Assembly (NCBI RefSeq): GCF_965363235.1
Contig: NC_134838.1
Coordinates: 15,532,441-15,596,440 of the forward strand
Direction of reading: 5' to 3'
Length of the DNA: 64,000 nucleotides
From: Mytilus galloprovincialis
Taxonomy: Eukaryota > Mollusca > Bivalvia > Mytilida > Mytilidae
How positions within the stretch are numbered: position 1 is the first letter of the stretch; every line of letters starts with the position of its first letter. Below are positions 1 through 12,515 of the stretch, in pieces. The notes beneath the pieces are model-generated. The model made no database searches, was not told the DNA's origin, and was given only the letters and a program-made list of their open reading frames with translations. Both the position numbers and the translations under genes were made by a program.

Positions 1-1
1 T

Positions 2-190
2 GAGACATCGACACGTCGTATTGGTTCACCAATTACTACTGGAGACCCAACAGCGAATACAAATTTCAAATGTGAATTTTACGCCGCACTTGATTCATAA
101 AGTACTTTTGTAAAAATGGAACCTGTATCCATGGACGAAGTGTACTATCGCATCACCGGCAAAGCTGTAAAATATGAATTTGGATGCATT
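2..190 (+). other. possible gene 3' end or coding remnants at the window edge
   Basis: From base 2 one frame is open for 32 codons (ends FKCEFYAALDS) and stops with TAA at 98-100. A second open stretch in another frame starts at ATG 117 (MEPVSMDEVYYRITGKAVKY) and meets a GTTAAG donor-like site near 190. Both look protein-like in composition, but neither is recognised and they do not share a frame. They could be the last exon of a gene entering from the left, or decayed exons. The window edge prevents a firmer call. Confidence 0.2.
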
Positions 191-1110
191 GTTAAGTTCT
201 TAAACATATTAATACACTTTATATATAATTCCAGATAAATTCATTTGAACAATTTTTTCCCTTCATAATGATATTGTGTAGTATACATGAAAAAAAGATC
301 ACGTTTCTAAAAGCAATATTTTCCAGTTTCACAGATACAAAAATAACTGTAGTTAACAAGGAGTTGGGAGAAGCAGGAACAGATCATCATTGATGACCAA
401 GATTACTAGATTGTTTGCCAACCAAAACAATGCCGTGAAGGCAATGGGTCAATAATTGGTAAAAGTCTGTCAACTGATCACAGGTCAAGGTGGCCGGTTT
501 TTTTTTAAATTTCTAAACAATCAGTCGCAGTTTCTTCCTACTATTTCAAACCTGAAGTAACTGTTTTTTTATGAGAAATCTACCACTCAAAGACTGAGAT
601 GGCCAGCTTGAATATTGGTTCGGGCTATTTAAGATAGATTTTGTTGTGAAACATCTAAAGAGCATGTTATTGGGGGTTAATTTTTAAAAACAAATGTCAA
701 AATTACAACTGGATATCTTCGAATGTCGAGTGGTCATGACAATAGATCATATTTACATAAAACCAAGTTTAACACACCATTTTCTGCGGAAAAATGTCTG
801 TTCCAAACTTCAAATACGACAGTTGCGTATATTAATATTCCGTCTTAATGACATTTGATTCTGTCAGTTCTTCGTGAATTTACCTTGGAGTTTGTCATTT
901 TTGGTGTATTATCTTTGGCCCAAGTGACACTTTGTCTTTTGGCTTAGAGGAGGGAACATAAGATTTGTGAAATTGAATACAACAGTATAATGGTTTTAGT
1001 ATAGCATTTATTTGTAATTTTTAGATGCTAAAAGTTTAGTGATTTTCTATCTCTAGGGTTAGTAGGAACATTTTTTCTTGGTTACGAAAAGTTGTATCTA
1101 TATATAAACA
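191..1110. other. intergenic, nothing recognised
   Basis: A+T-rich sequence without a coherent reading frame, convincing splice-site pairs or repeat structure that I can support. Confidence 0.5.
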
Positions 1111-1114
1111 TATG

Positions 1115-1247
1115 AATTCGGTTTCTATATTTAACATCGAAAGTGTTTTTATTAAGATTATGCTGTCTTTCTTGACATGTATTGATACACTGCTTTCCAG
1201 CATAATCTTAAAAAAAACAATTTGATGTTGAATATAGAGACGGAATT
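1115..1247. repeat. 133-bp inverted-repeat (hairpin) element
   Basis: The left arm (AATTCGGTTTCTATATTTAA onward, through AAGATTATGCTG) is matched in reverse complement by the right arm (CAGCATAATCTT through ATATAGAGACGGAATT). The arms are about 50 bases with scattered mismatches, separated by about 30 bases. This is the shape of a small foldback or MITE-like element. No coding capacity is present and the superfamily is unknown. Confidence 0.6.
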
Positions 1248-1699
1248 ATCCTTCCGGAGTCCCCGAGGCGATCAAGGTTTTTTGTATATCTTTTTGTCTT
1301 TTACATTTCTTTGACATAGTATTTTTGTCATCTAACAGTCAACAAGCAATATTATTGGCCCAGTCCTAGTAAATAAATATGTGTATCAATTTTGTGCGTA
1401 CTAAGCGATTTTCTGGATATTTACCTTCAGTTTAGAAGTAAGAGTTTGCATAAAGGGTTATTAGGGCAGGAACATTTTCGTAGTATCATCGATATTACAA
1501 TGTATACAAATTTAGTGGTCCTACACTCAGACTTATTCCGTAAATCATATGAATCAGAGTTCTTACAAAACCTTCTAAAAGTTTTATTTATATGTATAGG
1601 ATGCATAAGTTCTACTTGCATAAAAAGAAGAACTACTGAAATAAACAATTCACACGTTCTAACATGAATTTTAGAGATTATTATTCTTTATAATACATA

Positions 1700-1890
1700 G
1701 GAGCCTCAGTGACCAATTAGTCTAAGAAGTTCTACTACTGTAATCACTAGCCAGTCAATACTGGGGTTGTGAGTTTGAACCTCGCTTGTGCGCTAGCACT
1801 CGACTTTTATCTTAACTGTCTAGGATTGTCAGTTTTCCTATCAGAGGTCTGTGGTTTGTTTCGGGCACTTGTTCCACCTATGAAAACTGA
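1700..1890 (+). repeat. tRNA-derived SINE-like repeat
   Basis: GAGTTTGAACCTC near 1770 resembles a degenerate Pol III B box. The following TCAGAGGTCTGTGG and CACTTGTTCCACC stretch resembles the body of SINEs common in molluscs. It is too divergent for a functional tRNA, and the 5' half does not fold as a clover leaf by eye. The 3' border is unclear because a protein-like open frame starts about there. Confidence 0.4.
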
Positions 1891-2084
1891 CTATGAAACA
1901 TTTGACATCAACGACCCAGATCTACTGCGCAAACCACCACATACTTCGCCCGTCAGCATGAAATCCAAAGAAGCAATGCAAGCAGCCATCTTAGCAGAAC
2001 GGCCCGATACTCCGTACCAGCCACAACATCGCAGTTGGAGTGAGATGAAAGCCAAACGACAGACAGACCCAAATATGTTAATAG
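1890..2084 (+). CDS. orphan exon candidate, unknown protein
   Basis: An open frame encodes about 64 residues with a protein-like mix (YETFDINDPDLLRKPPHTSP, then RSWSEMKAKRQTDPNMLIG) and ends at a plausible donor, AATAG|GTATAT, at 2084/2085. Upstream the frame runs into the SINE-like repeat, so the true acceptor may lie inside it (TTTTCCTATCAG near 1843) or within the exon at about 1919. Partner exons were not found on either side. I do not recognise the protein. It could be a real internal exon of a gene mostly outside the window, or a decayed fragment. Confidence 0.3.
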
Positions 2085-2169
2085 GTATATTAGTCCGCAA
2101 TATCCAGACAGGAGAGCCGGACGGTAAAACACACACATCATCATCGTCTATTTCAGTTATTGTTCCTCG

Positions 2170-2390
2170 TTTTTCTAAAGGCTTATCAAATGGCAAATTC
2201 AAAAGCACTTGCACATCAAACGAATGGATAACAACTGTCATATTCCTGATTCTACACGCATTTTCTAATGGAGAAAATGATGGTTTAAACTTTAGCTAGC
2301 TAAACCTTTCTCTATCTCTTGTATGACATTCGCATAACATTCATAATATTGCAACGATGTGTGAATAAAACAAAAAGACATGAAATTCGT
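2170..2390 (+). repeat. dispersed repeat family C, copy 1
   Basis: Shares ACATCAAACGAATGGATAAC and CAACTGTCATATTCCTGA with copies near 9280-9365, 14970-15115, 27630-27712 and 52935-53010. Five related copies on the same strand within 64 kb mark a dispersed repeat. This copy extends furthest downstream (TTTAGCTAGCTAAACC onward). The mobilising machinery is unknown. Confidence 0.6.
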
Positions 2391-3720
2391 ATAATTAAAA
2401 AATGTGCTCGTGGTGTTTATCCATTAAGATATGTAAAGGCCATACGATTAGGAAGATGATACATTGTTAAATAAAAAAGATTACAATTGAAAACCTGAAA
2501 CCATCACGTTTTTCAAAAATTCGAGTTAAAACTGCCCATCTCTGTCAATATAAAGGAAGAGATCAAGACATGAAGACTGCCACGAAATTGTAAAATTTAA
2601 AAATTAAAAAAAAATAAAAAGTATAACAAAAATATCAAACTCCGAGATGAATTATTAATGTATCGATCATTGGTTAGTAGGATGACTTTTGACGGTTGGG
2701 AATGATTGTTAAAATTTCAATTAGATAAAATAATCTACCAACGCAATTGGCCTGGCTCCGTTTTCATTTTTTCTCATTTGTAGTTGCTTAACGATAAGTG
2801 GAAAATATATCCGGGATTTGTCGCTATTGCTCTATAGCATGTCAAATGTGTGACTCGCAATTAACAATGCATATGATTAAACGTTGCCATCAGACTAGAT
2901 ATGGTCGTGTATTTATATATCCTGTACAGTAAAATTGATTTCATCTTCAACATGGGTTTTACTGCCCGGCGGATAAGTCTCAAGGGGTGATATTCTGTGT
3001 TTTTCAAATATATGTTCAATCCGATCTACTAAAGGAAAATGATTAGATATAACTAGTGTGGATTAAGGAAGTTTGTTAACAAAATTATAGACTGTTAAAT
3101 GCAAAGGCTTTTGTTTGTCTTATGAAAGCAGAGACCTTTAAACTTTAATTTGAAACTCTAACACATGCCAAATATGCGTGCTTTTGTTATTGTGATATCA
3201 TGGATGAACATATGTATAAAAAATGACAATACGCAATCGATTCGAATGTTCAGAACATTTGATAGACTTGATTTTTCCGCACATTATTACGTACACTTAT
3301 TCCATTCACTAGGTATAACCGAGAAGAAATAAAAGCTTGCAAAACAAACAAAAAAACACATAATAAACGATGATCACGTAAAAAATAAACAATGAAAATT
3401 AAAAAAATATCATAATTTCAAAGTGTGCTGAGTATATAATTCGAAACCAAATGTCTGGCAATATATCGGTCTAATTATTTTGATAATTGTCTTTTAACAT
3501 GTTATCAGCAATAGACCGATGAATTTGCATATTTTCATTTAAGCTTTGTTTTTTTTCCAGACGTTTGTTACGCTGAACATGCATTTCCTATAGTTTAAAT
3601 GATATGTCACTATTTGTACTGCGTAATTTAAGGATTTAAAACAGAAATACTTTTCAAAAGCTAGGTGTGTACAAGGTTTCAAATAACGCCGTCTTTTAAA
3701 TGTAATTATAAAATAAGTTT
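2391..3720. other. intergenic, upstream of the DSTYK-like gene
   Basis: A+T-rich DNA with many poly-A and poly-T runs and no supported gene or structured repeat. Confidence 0.5.
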
Positions 3721-3725
3721 ATAAC

Positions 3726-3733
3726 CCGGAAGT
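3726..3733 (+). promoter_or_regulatory. ETS-type box upstream of the DSTYK-like gene
   Basis: CCGGAAGT lies 112 bases before the proposed start ATG at 3845. ETS-family sites of this form are common near transcription starts of animal genes. No clear TATA box is placed relative to it. A single 8-base match makes this suggestive only. Confidence 0.3.
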
Positions 3734-3844
3734 ACAAAATAAGTTTGCTATCAAGTTTTTACCACGAACTATAGAGTGATATTAGTAACAATGTAGCTCA
3801 GAATCAGAAGCGTGAAATCAGGACAATCGAGTGTACAACACAAA

Positions 3845-6800
3845 ATGGCAAGTAGCTTTGTCAAACGGGCAAGCTATCATATAACCAGCGAAGACGATAT
3901 ATTTAAAATTCCAGATGTGAAAACTGCAATGATGTTATTGAAGTCATGGGGACTGGAAACAAAAGGACTTCGGACGAAAGACCAAGCTTTGCAGCGAATA
4001 TTGGATCATTGGAGAACAATCTCCGATGAACAACAAAAACAATCAGATGAAAAGGTATGCGTTTATTACAATGTGTTTGTCTGTGAATGCATAATAGAAT
4101 TATTTTTATTATTGATACAAACTTGGATAGGTATATACAATATTTTTATATACTTTCATTTTAATCAATATTTTCAGATCAACAGATATGTCAAGGACTC
4201 GTCAGAGAAGTTGAAATCAAATATTGAAAAACTGGTATCAAAATTTGAAAGCATGATAAAGTTTTATAAACAGTTGTCGCTCACTCACCAGAAAAGCATT
4301 TGTGAATCATACAAGAATATCGAGGAAATAGCTCGAAGTAAAATACATAATCTGAAAAATAGCCAAAGTGCACTTGTTATTTCTGGTAAGTTAATTAACA
4401 TTGAGGGTTTTATAACATAACTGTATTTATGTAGGCATTAAATGAGTGTAGAGTTACAAATAAATTATCACCGATGCCGGGCTGCACAGATCAGTGGGGC
4501 TCAGATAAAAAAATGTACAGTTCAAAACAGTCATCAACAATTCCGATTATACAGATTACTGGCGGTCAGATCAAATCAGGTCTAAACAATAATCAACGAT
4601 TCCAGGCTAACAGATTAGTGGCGTTCAATTCACAACAGGTCAAAACAATCATAAACGATTACAGGCAAATACTTATAGCGCTTACGTAAACATAGTCATC
4701 AACGACGCAATGCTATATACACCAGTGGCACTCGGAGCAAAGCAATCCAAAACAAAAATCAACGATGCCTGACTCAACTTATCAGAGGTGCTCGGAACAA
4801 AACAGGTTACCAATCATCCCAGATACCAGGCTATTTACATAAGTAGCGCTTGTATCAAAACAGTTTTACACTTTTATGTCATCATATAACGAATTTTTAG
4901 AGCATTAAAATCGAAAATTTTACAAAATGTTGTGCTAGTATTGACTTGCTCTGATGGTTCTAGCAAAAATACATTTGTCGACAAATCGGGACATAGTAAA
5001 GAAAAAAATAAGTGCTGTTCATATGAGTGTTTTTTTGTTTAAGGATGCATGTTTATGTCATGAAAATAGTGATTTTTTTCGCTTTAATGCAATTTTTCAT
5101 TAATTTTTTTCTGTTTATTTAGGTGAGCTCGGTTCAGGTCAGACAAGTTTTATAAATCTCTTGCTACAATCAGATATTCTACCAGTCGAAGAAGAAGGCT
5201 GTACAAGAACTTACTGTGAACTGAAACAAGGGGGTGAACCCAAGGCAACCTTGTACAGCAAAGACCCAAGTACTATGGAATCAAAGGTCACAGTACTTGA
5301 TATGAAAGACCAAACAAGCAAAAAAACACTGAATGATTTTATAACTTCTGCAAACGAGATGATCTATCATGAAAAAGTAACAATAGAGTATCCTTTCGAG
5401 TTTTTAGAGGTAGGTTGGAATCTAAAGAATTTTTTAAAAGAAAGAAACTATAAAATAAATTAAACTATAAAGCAAGTTATTCATATCAAAATGTTTGTAT
5501 CAAATAAATAATGGAAATAACTACATGGCTTGATATTAAAAAAATTGTATTACAATGTATTACAATTTTTTTCCGTTCGTTACCTACGCTACCTACTTAA
5601 ACCTGTTTTCAAAATAGTTTTGTAGTTTGATATGACTCCATTTATTTCACCTCGAAGGGCGGATCTTTAAACGCCAACACAATGCAAGGATACTTTTTAA
5701 GAAAGCGAAACACTACGTATTCATTAAACTGATATCAATCATCAATTTATATCATAATACAGAACCAGAGTGACTCACCAAAAAAAAAAAAAAAAAAAAA
5801 TCCAAAAAAGAACATATTTTCTTACATTCGAAAATGTTATGTGTATAATAATTTCAATAATGAAATGATAAAATAATATGCGTGTTATACCTTAATAAAG
5901 CAGAAATCCGATAACACAGAACAACAAAAAATACTCAGGATAAGAGAACTACTAATGGTTATTCGGAATAACCAAAAACAATGCCTTTGATATACATTAG
6001 TAGTTGATTAATTATTACAACAAAATGTTATATGAGTTAATTCTGTGGCTCGCATCCTGACGCGTATTATGATTTTATTTATTTTGATGAATATTAAAAT
6101 CTGTATTTGCTACAAAAAAAGTTCCGCAATACATACAAATCTATAAAGTGTACATAATATGTACTATACTATACTTTTTAGAGTGGTATACATGTACTAG
6201 ACATTCCTGATCATATTGACACTTCTATACCATTAGAAGATATTATATCAGTCCTGCCACCAAATGTAGTGTTCATCTATGTTTTAGATTTTTCTAAACG
6301 TGAACATATTGAGACAGGAAAGGTAGGTAATGGTTTTGTCAATCTGTAGCTCAATGTATCAGAGAAAAAAAAGAGAGAGAGAGAGAGAGTATGAATTTTA
6401 TAGAATCAAATGTGCTCAGTGCAGTTTAAGAACATGACAGTAGAAAAAAAATGTACAAGACAATCGTATGGGAAACAAGGTTTCTTAAAATTCGACATTT
6501 TGCAATAGACTTACGTATGGTGTGGATATTGTTTTCTTATCGATAAATGCCCGCAGCTAGGATTTGTGCTGATGCAATTGTAGTAGACAACTCGTAAAGT
6601 GTCAGTCTTTTTAAAAAGAACTTCCAATGTCGTGAAATACAAAAGATTTCTTTTCTTTTTCTTGAGAAAACTTTTTTTAAATGCCCCTTTGTGTTGCAAT
6701 CATCAAACAATATACTACTCGTATTACCATTTTCTTCACTAATATTTGTCATTTATGTCTTGTGTTAAAGGTGGAAGATTTTATTGCGCATGTCTGCAGA

Positions 6801-9800
6801 ACGTCTCAACATGGTTTCTCTTATGAAGACGTGATGGTCGTCTGCAATAAATGTGACGTCATCCCTGAAGAACAGCTAGATGACGCTAAGATAAATGCGA
6901 GAGATCAGTTATTAAAAACTTGTCCGGAACTGAAAGACGACCAGATTGCATTTCTGTCAGTGAAAGAGGTAATGAGTTTGCATTGTAGTAGATTTGTAAC
7001 AGAAACAAGTCAATGACATGATATACCCTTTTTTAAGTAGTATGATAACACAATTATAAAATTTTTTAAATGTCCGCCTATATAGTTCAAAGTAATGAAG
7101 CATATACATGATATATATAATAAAAGATAAAATTTCAATATAGTTATTTGAGCTAAGAAATATCTGTCATAATATCAACATTTCAATCGGGAAAAGGGGT
7201 ATATAATTAGTAATAAACCTTTCTAACACTTTACACTTCATGATTTTCGAATCGTTTAAATGACCCTGATATATTATATAATTATATATTGTTAACTGTT
7301 TAATAGATGTAAAACAATAATAACATAACAATATATGTAAGTCAGCACAGAAATATCAATACAGGCATTATATTTACATATTGTAATAAGATTAGTGAAG
7401 AAGTAACAATTATATTTAGCATTTTTAATTGTTTTTTTAAAAGCATGATCGCTGTCATTTCTCTTCTTCCCAGAAGATAATTATATATTTTACGGACGAC
7501 CGAAATTTTAATTGTTATGTTTATGACAAACTTATTCATATGGCGGAAAGAAGTTTGATATTTGTATGCTGTATTTCAGTTTTATAGGGTTTAGTTTATA
7601 AAATGGATCGACCATTTGGAGAAGTATAGTTAAGCCCGTGAAATTTGAAATAATCCGGATGATTAATACGTTCTAAGCAATTACAGCAGATAGAAAATTA
7701 AATCAATAACAAACCCGTTGAAGAAAGAAAAAGACGTTTCAAAGTAAAGACCATCACTACTAAGTGAGTCGAAATTTTAACATTATGAACAGTTAATTTT
7801 CAGAAAATGTTATTTAATGTCGGCAGCAAGTGCTGACTGTTCTGCTGGTGATAACATCGGGAACGAAACGTCCAGTGGTAGTTCGGTATACAATGTATAT
7901 TCAAAATTGAATTGTTGTTTTTTCTCTTTGTATCCAGGAACAGCGCTTGGAACCAAGTGGTATACATAGTGAGGATTTCCAAGCAGTTTGCAAAGCTATT
8001 CACAATTCATTCTTAAAAAAGATGGAACAATATTTAAAAAAGGAGTACAGGTTGGATATTCACATATATTTCACGAGTTTATTTCTTGCTTGTTATTTTT
8101 CCCCTTAAAATTTCCTTCTTATGTCGTTGCACTTGTACATAGAATATATGTCAACTTCGGATAAATACTACAACAAACTAAACTGAATAGAGTGAAGAAT
8201 GATATAGCACACTCATTTATGTATTTATTATATCAATTCAAAAACAAATACGAATACATGTATAATAAATTTTTGAAGAAATGTCAAATAAGAAGATCTA
8301 TCTAAAGAACAAGTAGAGGATGAAATTGATTACATTAAGATCTTTCTCTTTTATCCTTTATGGGATAGTTGTCTTACTAACAGTCATTTTACCACATCTC
8401 ATTATTTACTTATTGTGAATGTTCGCCTGTTTCTGAAGACTGTATATTTTCGTCTAGCATGTTTTGATACTTGATATTCAAAATTGTTCATATACGAATA
8501 CAAAAATATACCGATTTAACAAATAGTTGCATTACTAATGTTGGTTAATATTTTACAGATGGTTATCACAAGTACAAAAACGAGCCTTGTACATTTTAAA
8601 AGTGAGTAAGCTTAACAGTAATAAAACACTTGAAGAGAGAAGAGAAATGATGGCGCAAGTTGAAGTACGCATTGAAAAACTTGAAAAAGAATCTAGGTTG
8701 ATAATTGGCAGACTCCACGAGGAAGTGGATATGGAAATCGACAGGCTTTATAATAAAGTAGTAGATTATCTGAATTCTACTGATTTAAAATCTAGTATGA
8801 CAGTCTGGTTGGATGACCAGTGTCCAAAACCTGATAGAAAATGGAAGCATTTAAAATGTGCTGCCGAAAATAGCATTGTTGAAAAACTCCGAGAAAAACT
8901 AAATGAATGGGAAAAGTCAAGTGCAATCAAACTGAAAATTCAGAAACAAATAATCAACAAATTTAGTGAAGAAGTGGAACTTATGGAAACCCATATGAAG
9001 AAAATTGGAGGTATTTTGTTATGATCAAAGATAAAAAAAAAAAGTTCCTGGGAAGAAGTTCAAGCTTTCAATCTTTATGATATAAAATTGTATATGAATT
9101 CAATACTTTTAGATAAAAACATTTTAAGTTGATTACTATTAGCAATGCATTTGTTTCCAAACTTTTTCAATGTAAACTGTAAACTAAGTTGTCGTATTGG
9201 TATAATTGGATAAACAGCACATTAAAAGGTAAAACTTAACACAACAAAAATACAGAAATCGAAGAAACTTTTAAAACAGAAAGTTCCTTATCAAATGGCA
9301 AAATTAAACCAATGAATAACAACTGTCATTTTCCTGACTTGATACATCCATATCCTTATGTAGGAACCGAGCTTTCCCTTTCCCTATTTCAATGACGATG
9401 AAATTGTGTACTAAGTATCTTTGTCCGATTGTTTTTATATAGTCGATTTACATTGCAGCAATGCTAGCATGTGGTGATTCAACGGCTGTGGTGAACCTGC
9501 ATCGATCTTTCAAACATGACAGTCCGGTGAATCTGAGAAGTTCCCCTCAGTCATCTACAAGCAAACCTCAGAAAGACAAGAATAAACTCAGTGATTTTGT
9601 TTGTGGTATTGGAGGATTTGACAAAACTGTCAAGAAAGAGATCAAACCTATTTTCAACAAATATAAAAAAGAAACACGTACACATCTTATGTTCAAAGCA
9701 ACAGATATTTACCTAAGATGTTTAATAAAGAATCCACAACTTAAAGAAACTGTAGGGAAATATATAAAACGATTTTCGAAAGATATAAACAAAATTGCCA

Positions 9801-11786
9801 AGATGATACCGGATTTGATAGCAATGGATAAACGATTGATGTCTTCATTAGAATCTGAAGTCATGGAAACAAAAGAAACTATTCATGTTATTCCTGAAAA
9901 TCTACGCAGATGCCTAGTCTTACAAGGGGAACTTGATTTATTCTATGTCTACGAAATGTGGCAATTGGATTACCGACTTCGGGATTTAGAATGGAATGAA
10001 AAGCGGAAATTAGGGACTGGAAGTTTTGCAAATGTTTATCCTGGTCACCTGAATACAAATGGAGAGAAAGTTGAAGTAGCCATTAAAATGTTTAAAGACC
10101 CCCTCCAGACAAATAACATTTCAGAGTTGTTACTTGAAGATGAAACTCTAAGGTATGATTTTATTGAAGCATATTGCATAGTTATCAAAGAAATTTCAAA
10201 TACTAGTATGATATCCCTGTTTGCAACTAAAGTTTAGGATTACTTTCATCAGCTATGCCAATAAAGGAAAGTCAAAACAGTTATTATTTAAAAGCATCTA
10301 AACAAATCAAACTAAATAAAAACCGCCAATCCGACTTAAGTTAGTTTGTGTGTGGGTACTGAAATATCTAGAATATTTTCATATCTGGTGCATCTTTCAT
10401 CTTCATGTTATCTTTAGAGCTAATTTTTTTTTAATATGCCATGAATTACCAGTATGGAGAAAGCTTTTATATGATGTGCCTGTTGTTCAATCCATTTCAT
10501 ATCTTTATGAATAAAATATGTTTAAAATCAAATACTCACCAATGATATACATGAATATTGTAATTGTAGGGAGTTGGAACATGACAACATTATCAAATAC
10601 TACGGAGCTACAATTCTACAAAAGGGATCGCCACAGAAGACATATTGGATTATGATTATGGCTAGTTGCATCACAAACCTGAAAGAAATTTACCTTGACA
10701 AGAAATCTCCCCTGAAAGAAGACATCCCCTGCAAGCAGACTAAAGGAACAATGGAATATGAAAAGGCCAAGACTGCAATGGTTCATTATGTGGTCCAACT
10801 ATGTGAAGGTGTATCCTTTCTTCATGCCAAGAAACTAGTACACAGAGATCTAAAATTAGAAAATATTTTGGTAATGTTTGTTTTTGTCATTTTTGTCATT
10901 TTTTTTCTCAATTTTTGCCCATCATTCTCTATTCTTCATATTTTATTCCCCATAAGCTCTATATTTTTAAATGTTTGGACTAGTTTTCTTTATTCTGTAT
11001 TTTTTGGGCCCAGTTTCTGTATCATTATTCTCCCTTTTTCTTTATTCTGTCAACCCCATCTAGACCCTTTAATATGCAAAATCTTTATGTCCCTACAGTG
11101 GCTTTAAAAACAATATCTCCATAAATTCTTCTGGAAATGTACTTTACTTTTAGAAGTATGACAATCAAGTTCACATGATTTATATTGAATGTTAACTTAT
11201 ATTAGTAGTATTGTCAACAAACCTAATTAATCGGATAAAAGAAAATAAACATACAATGAACCAATAAAAATCCAGGAGACTTAATTCAGATGCAAGAAGT
11301 AACTATTCCAAATTTTTTAGAAAAGCACAAATGATATTCACTAAAATATTGTTCATGCTGTTATTTTAGGTAACCAAAAACAAAGAAATAAAACTTACAG
11401 ATGTTGGCCTAACAAAGCCAGAAGAAGATATTTCTGGAACATTCGTCGGTTCACCAGTTTATATGGCTCCAGAAGTACACGAGCAAAAATCAATTTACAA
11501 CCGGAAAGCTGATATTTACAGTCTTGCAATGGTGTTGTGGGAAATGTGGTATGGCAAATCCATTAATGATGAACTGGACGGGAAAGTCAGAGGGAGGCTC
11601 TCTGTTGAAATAAGAGGAGGGACTCGTCCCATGTTTACAGAGGACCAAAAGCATACTAAACCACCGGATGAGTGGATAACATTTATAGGAAAATGCTGGG
11701 CTGCAAATCCGAAGTTCCGACCAAAAGCAAAACTGGTCGCAGAATTTTTCAAAGATTCGTTACTGAAAACTGTGCATTTTGTTTGA
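3845..11786 (+). CDS. DSTYK-like: DSTYK-like protein: GTPase-like region plus C-terminal protein kinase, 10 exons
   Basis: Exons 3845-4054, 4178-4385, 5123-5409, 6182-6322, 6771-6968, 7938-8050, 8559-9010, 9459-10152, 10570-10870 and 11370-11786 all have GT-AG borders and matching phases, totalling 1006 codons plus TGA. Residues 1-70 are helical and SAP-like. Residues 140-148 read GELGSGQTS at the P-loop position (Lys replaced by Gln), 242-245 DIPD at the G3 position, 308-311 NKCD (G4). Residues about 400-535 are coiled coil. The kinase has a glycine loop near 722 (GTGSFANV), K746 in VAIK, HRDLKLEN with D861, DVG at 879-881 in place of DFG, and APE at 901-903. The activation segment (SGTFVGSPVYMAPE) and the insert pattern after the P-loop follow vertebrate DSTYK (929 aa), a dual-specificity kinase. 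Start: the ATG at 3845; an upstream in-frame GTG is not a credible animal start. The kinase catalytic residues are intact; GTP binding is doubtful. A duplicated lineage member rather than the strict orthologue is possible. Confidence 0.85.
4460..4870 (+). repeat. degenerate ~70-80-bp tandem array in intron 2 of the DSTYK-like gene
   Basis: Units share the order ATCAACGAT-CCAGGCT, then CAGATTAGTGGCGCTC-like, then AAAACAGGTC. About five or six diverged copies follow one another between exon 2 and exon 3. The open frame across part of it (4474-4689) is interrupted in other units and has no splice context, so it is not counted as coding. Confidence 0.55.
5779..5801 (+). repeat. poly-A run
   Basis: About 21 consecutive A bases in intron 3 of the DSTYK-like gene. 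A short (GA)n run follows at about 6370-6390 in intron 4. Both are simple sequence. Confidence 0.8.
9280..9365 (+). repeat. dispersed repeat family C, copy 2
   Basis: ATCAAATGGCAAAATTAAAC and ATAACAACTGTCATTTTCC match the family seen at 2170-2390, within intron 7 of the DSTYK-like gene. Confidence 0.55.
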
Positions 11787-11840
11787 GTTTATATGTGTTC
11801 TTGTATCTAATATCTATACATGTATAAATGTCTAGTCTTT

Positions 11841-11846
11841 AATAAA
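11841..11846 (+). terminator. poly(A) signal AATAAA of the DSTYK-like gene
   Basis: Canonical AATAAA 55 bases after the stop codon, in the expected position for 3' end formation. Confidence 0.6.
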
Positions 11847-11949
11847 TGATTTTTAAGATCATTATGGATCTTAAGCAAGAGAAATTGAATTATTCTTTTC
11901 TTTAGAAAACACATTTGCAAGTTTTATAGGTCAGTATTAAAATGTGTAT

Positions 11950-12515
11950 CATATGTTGACTAATTAATCACAATTGCTCTGATTTGTCAAAAACAACAGT
12001 ACATGGTTGAAGCACTTTATAAAAATGTATACATTAGTAGACTGACGTATCACAATTGCTCTGATGATTTTGCCCAAAACCACAGAACATGATTAAAACA
12101 CGTTATCAAAACGTGAACATATGTATACTGATAAATCACAATTGCTGTGGCTTATTTGCTCAAAACCACAGAACATGACGAAAAACATGTCATCAAACTG
12201 TAAACATAATTATGTAGACTGATAAATCACAATTCATATAATGATTTTGCGTACAACAACAGAACATAATTAAAACACGTTTACAATTGTGAACATTTGC
12301 AGACGGATAATTCACAATTAATCTGATGCTTTTGCCCAAAACAACAGTTCAAGATTAAAACAAGTCATCAAATTGTATATATATCTAGACGGATAAATCA
12401 CAATATCTCTGATGCTTTTGCCAAAAACACCAGTACTTATAAAAACACGTTATCAAATTGTGTAAATAAGTAGGCTGATAAATGTTCTGATGCATTTGAC
12501 CAAAACAACATGATT
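11950..12515 (+). repeat. ~80-90-bp degenerate tandem array 3' of the DSTYK-like gene
   Basis: The motif ATAAATCACAATTGCTCTGA recurs at roughly 11966, 12046, 12135, 12225, 12312, 12396 and 12478, each followed by TTTGCCCAAAACAACAG and AAAACACGTTATCAAA-like sequence. Seven diverged units fill about 560 bases directly behind the gene. No coding frame persists across them. Confidence 0.75.

Noticed and set aside
1700-1790. tRNA gene
   Set aside because: Only a weak B-box-like motif; no clover-leaf stems by eye. Better explained as a SINE-like repeat.
3812-3844. GTG start adding 11 residues to the DSTYK-like protein
   Set aside because: GTG starts are not normal in animal nuclear genes; the in-frame ATG at 3845 has an A at -3 and suits better.
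4474-4689. 71-codon open frame in DSTYK-like intron 2
   Set aside because: It lies in a degenerate tandem array, and the exons on both sides join in frame without it.
9441-9458. Alternative exon 8 acceptor at 9442 in the DSTYK-like gene
   Set aside because: It puts the exon out of frame with the kinase; the acceptor ending at 9458 keeps phase.
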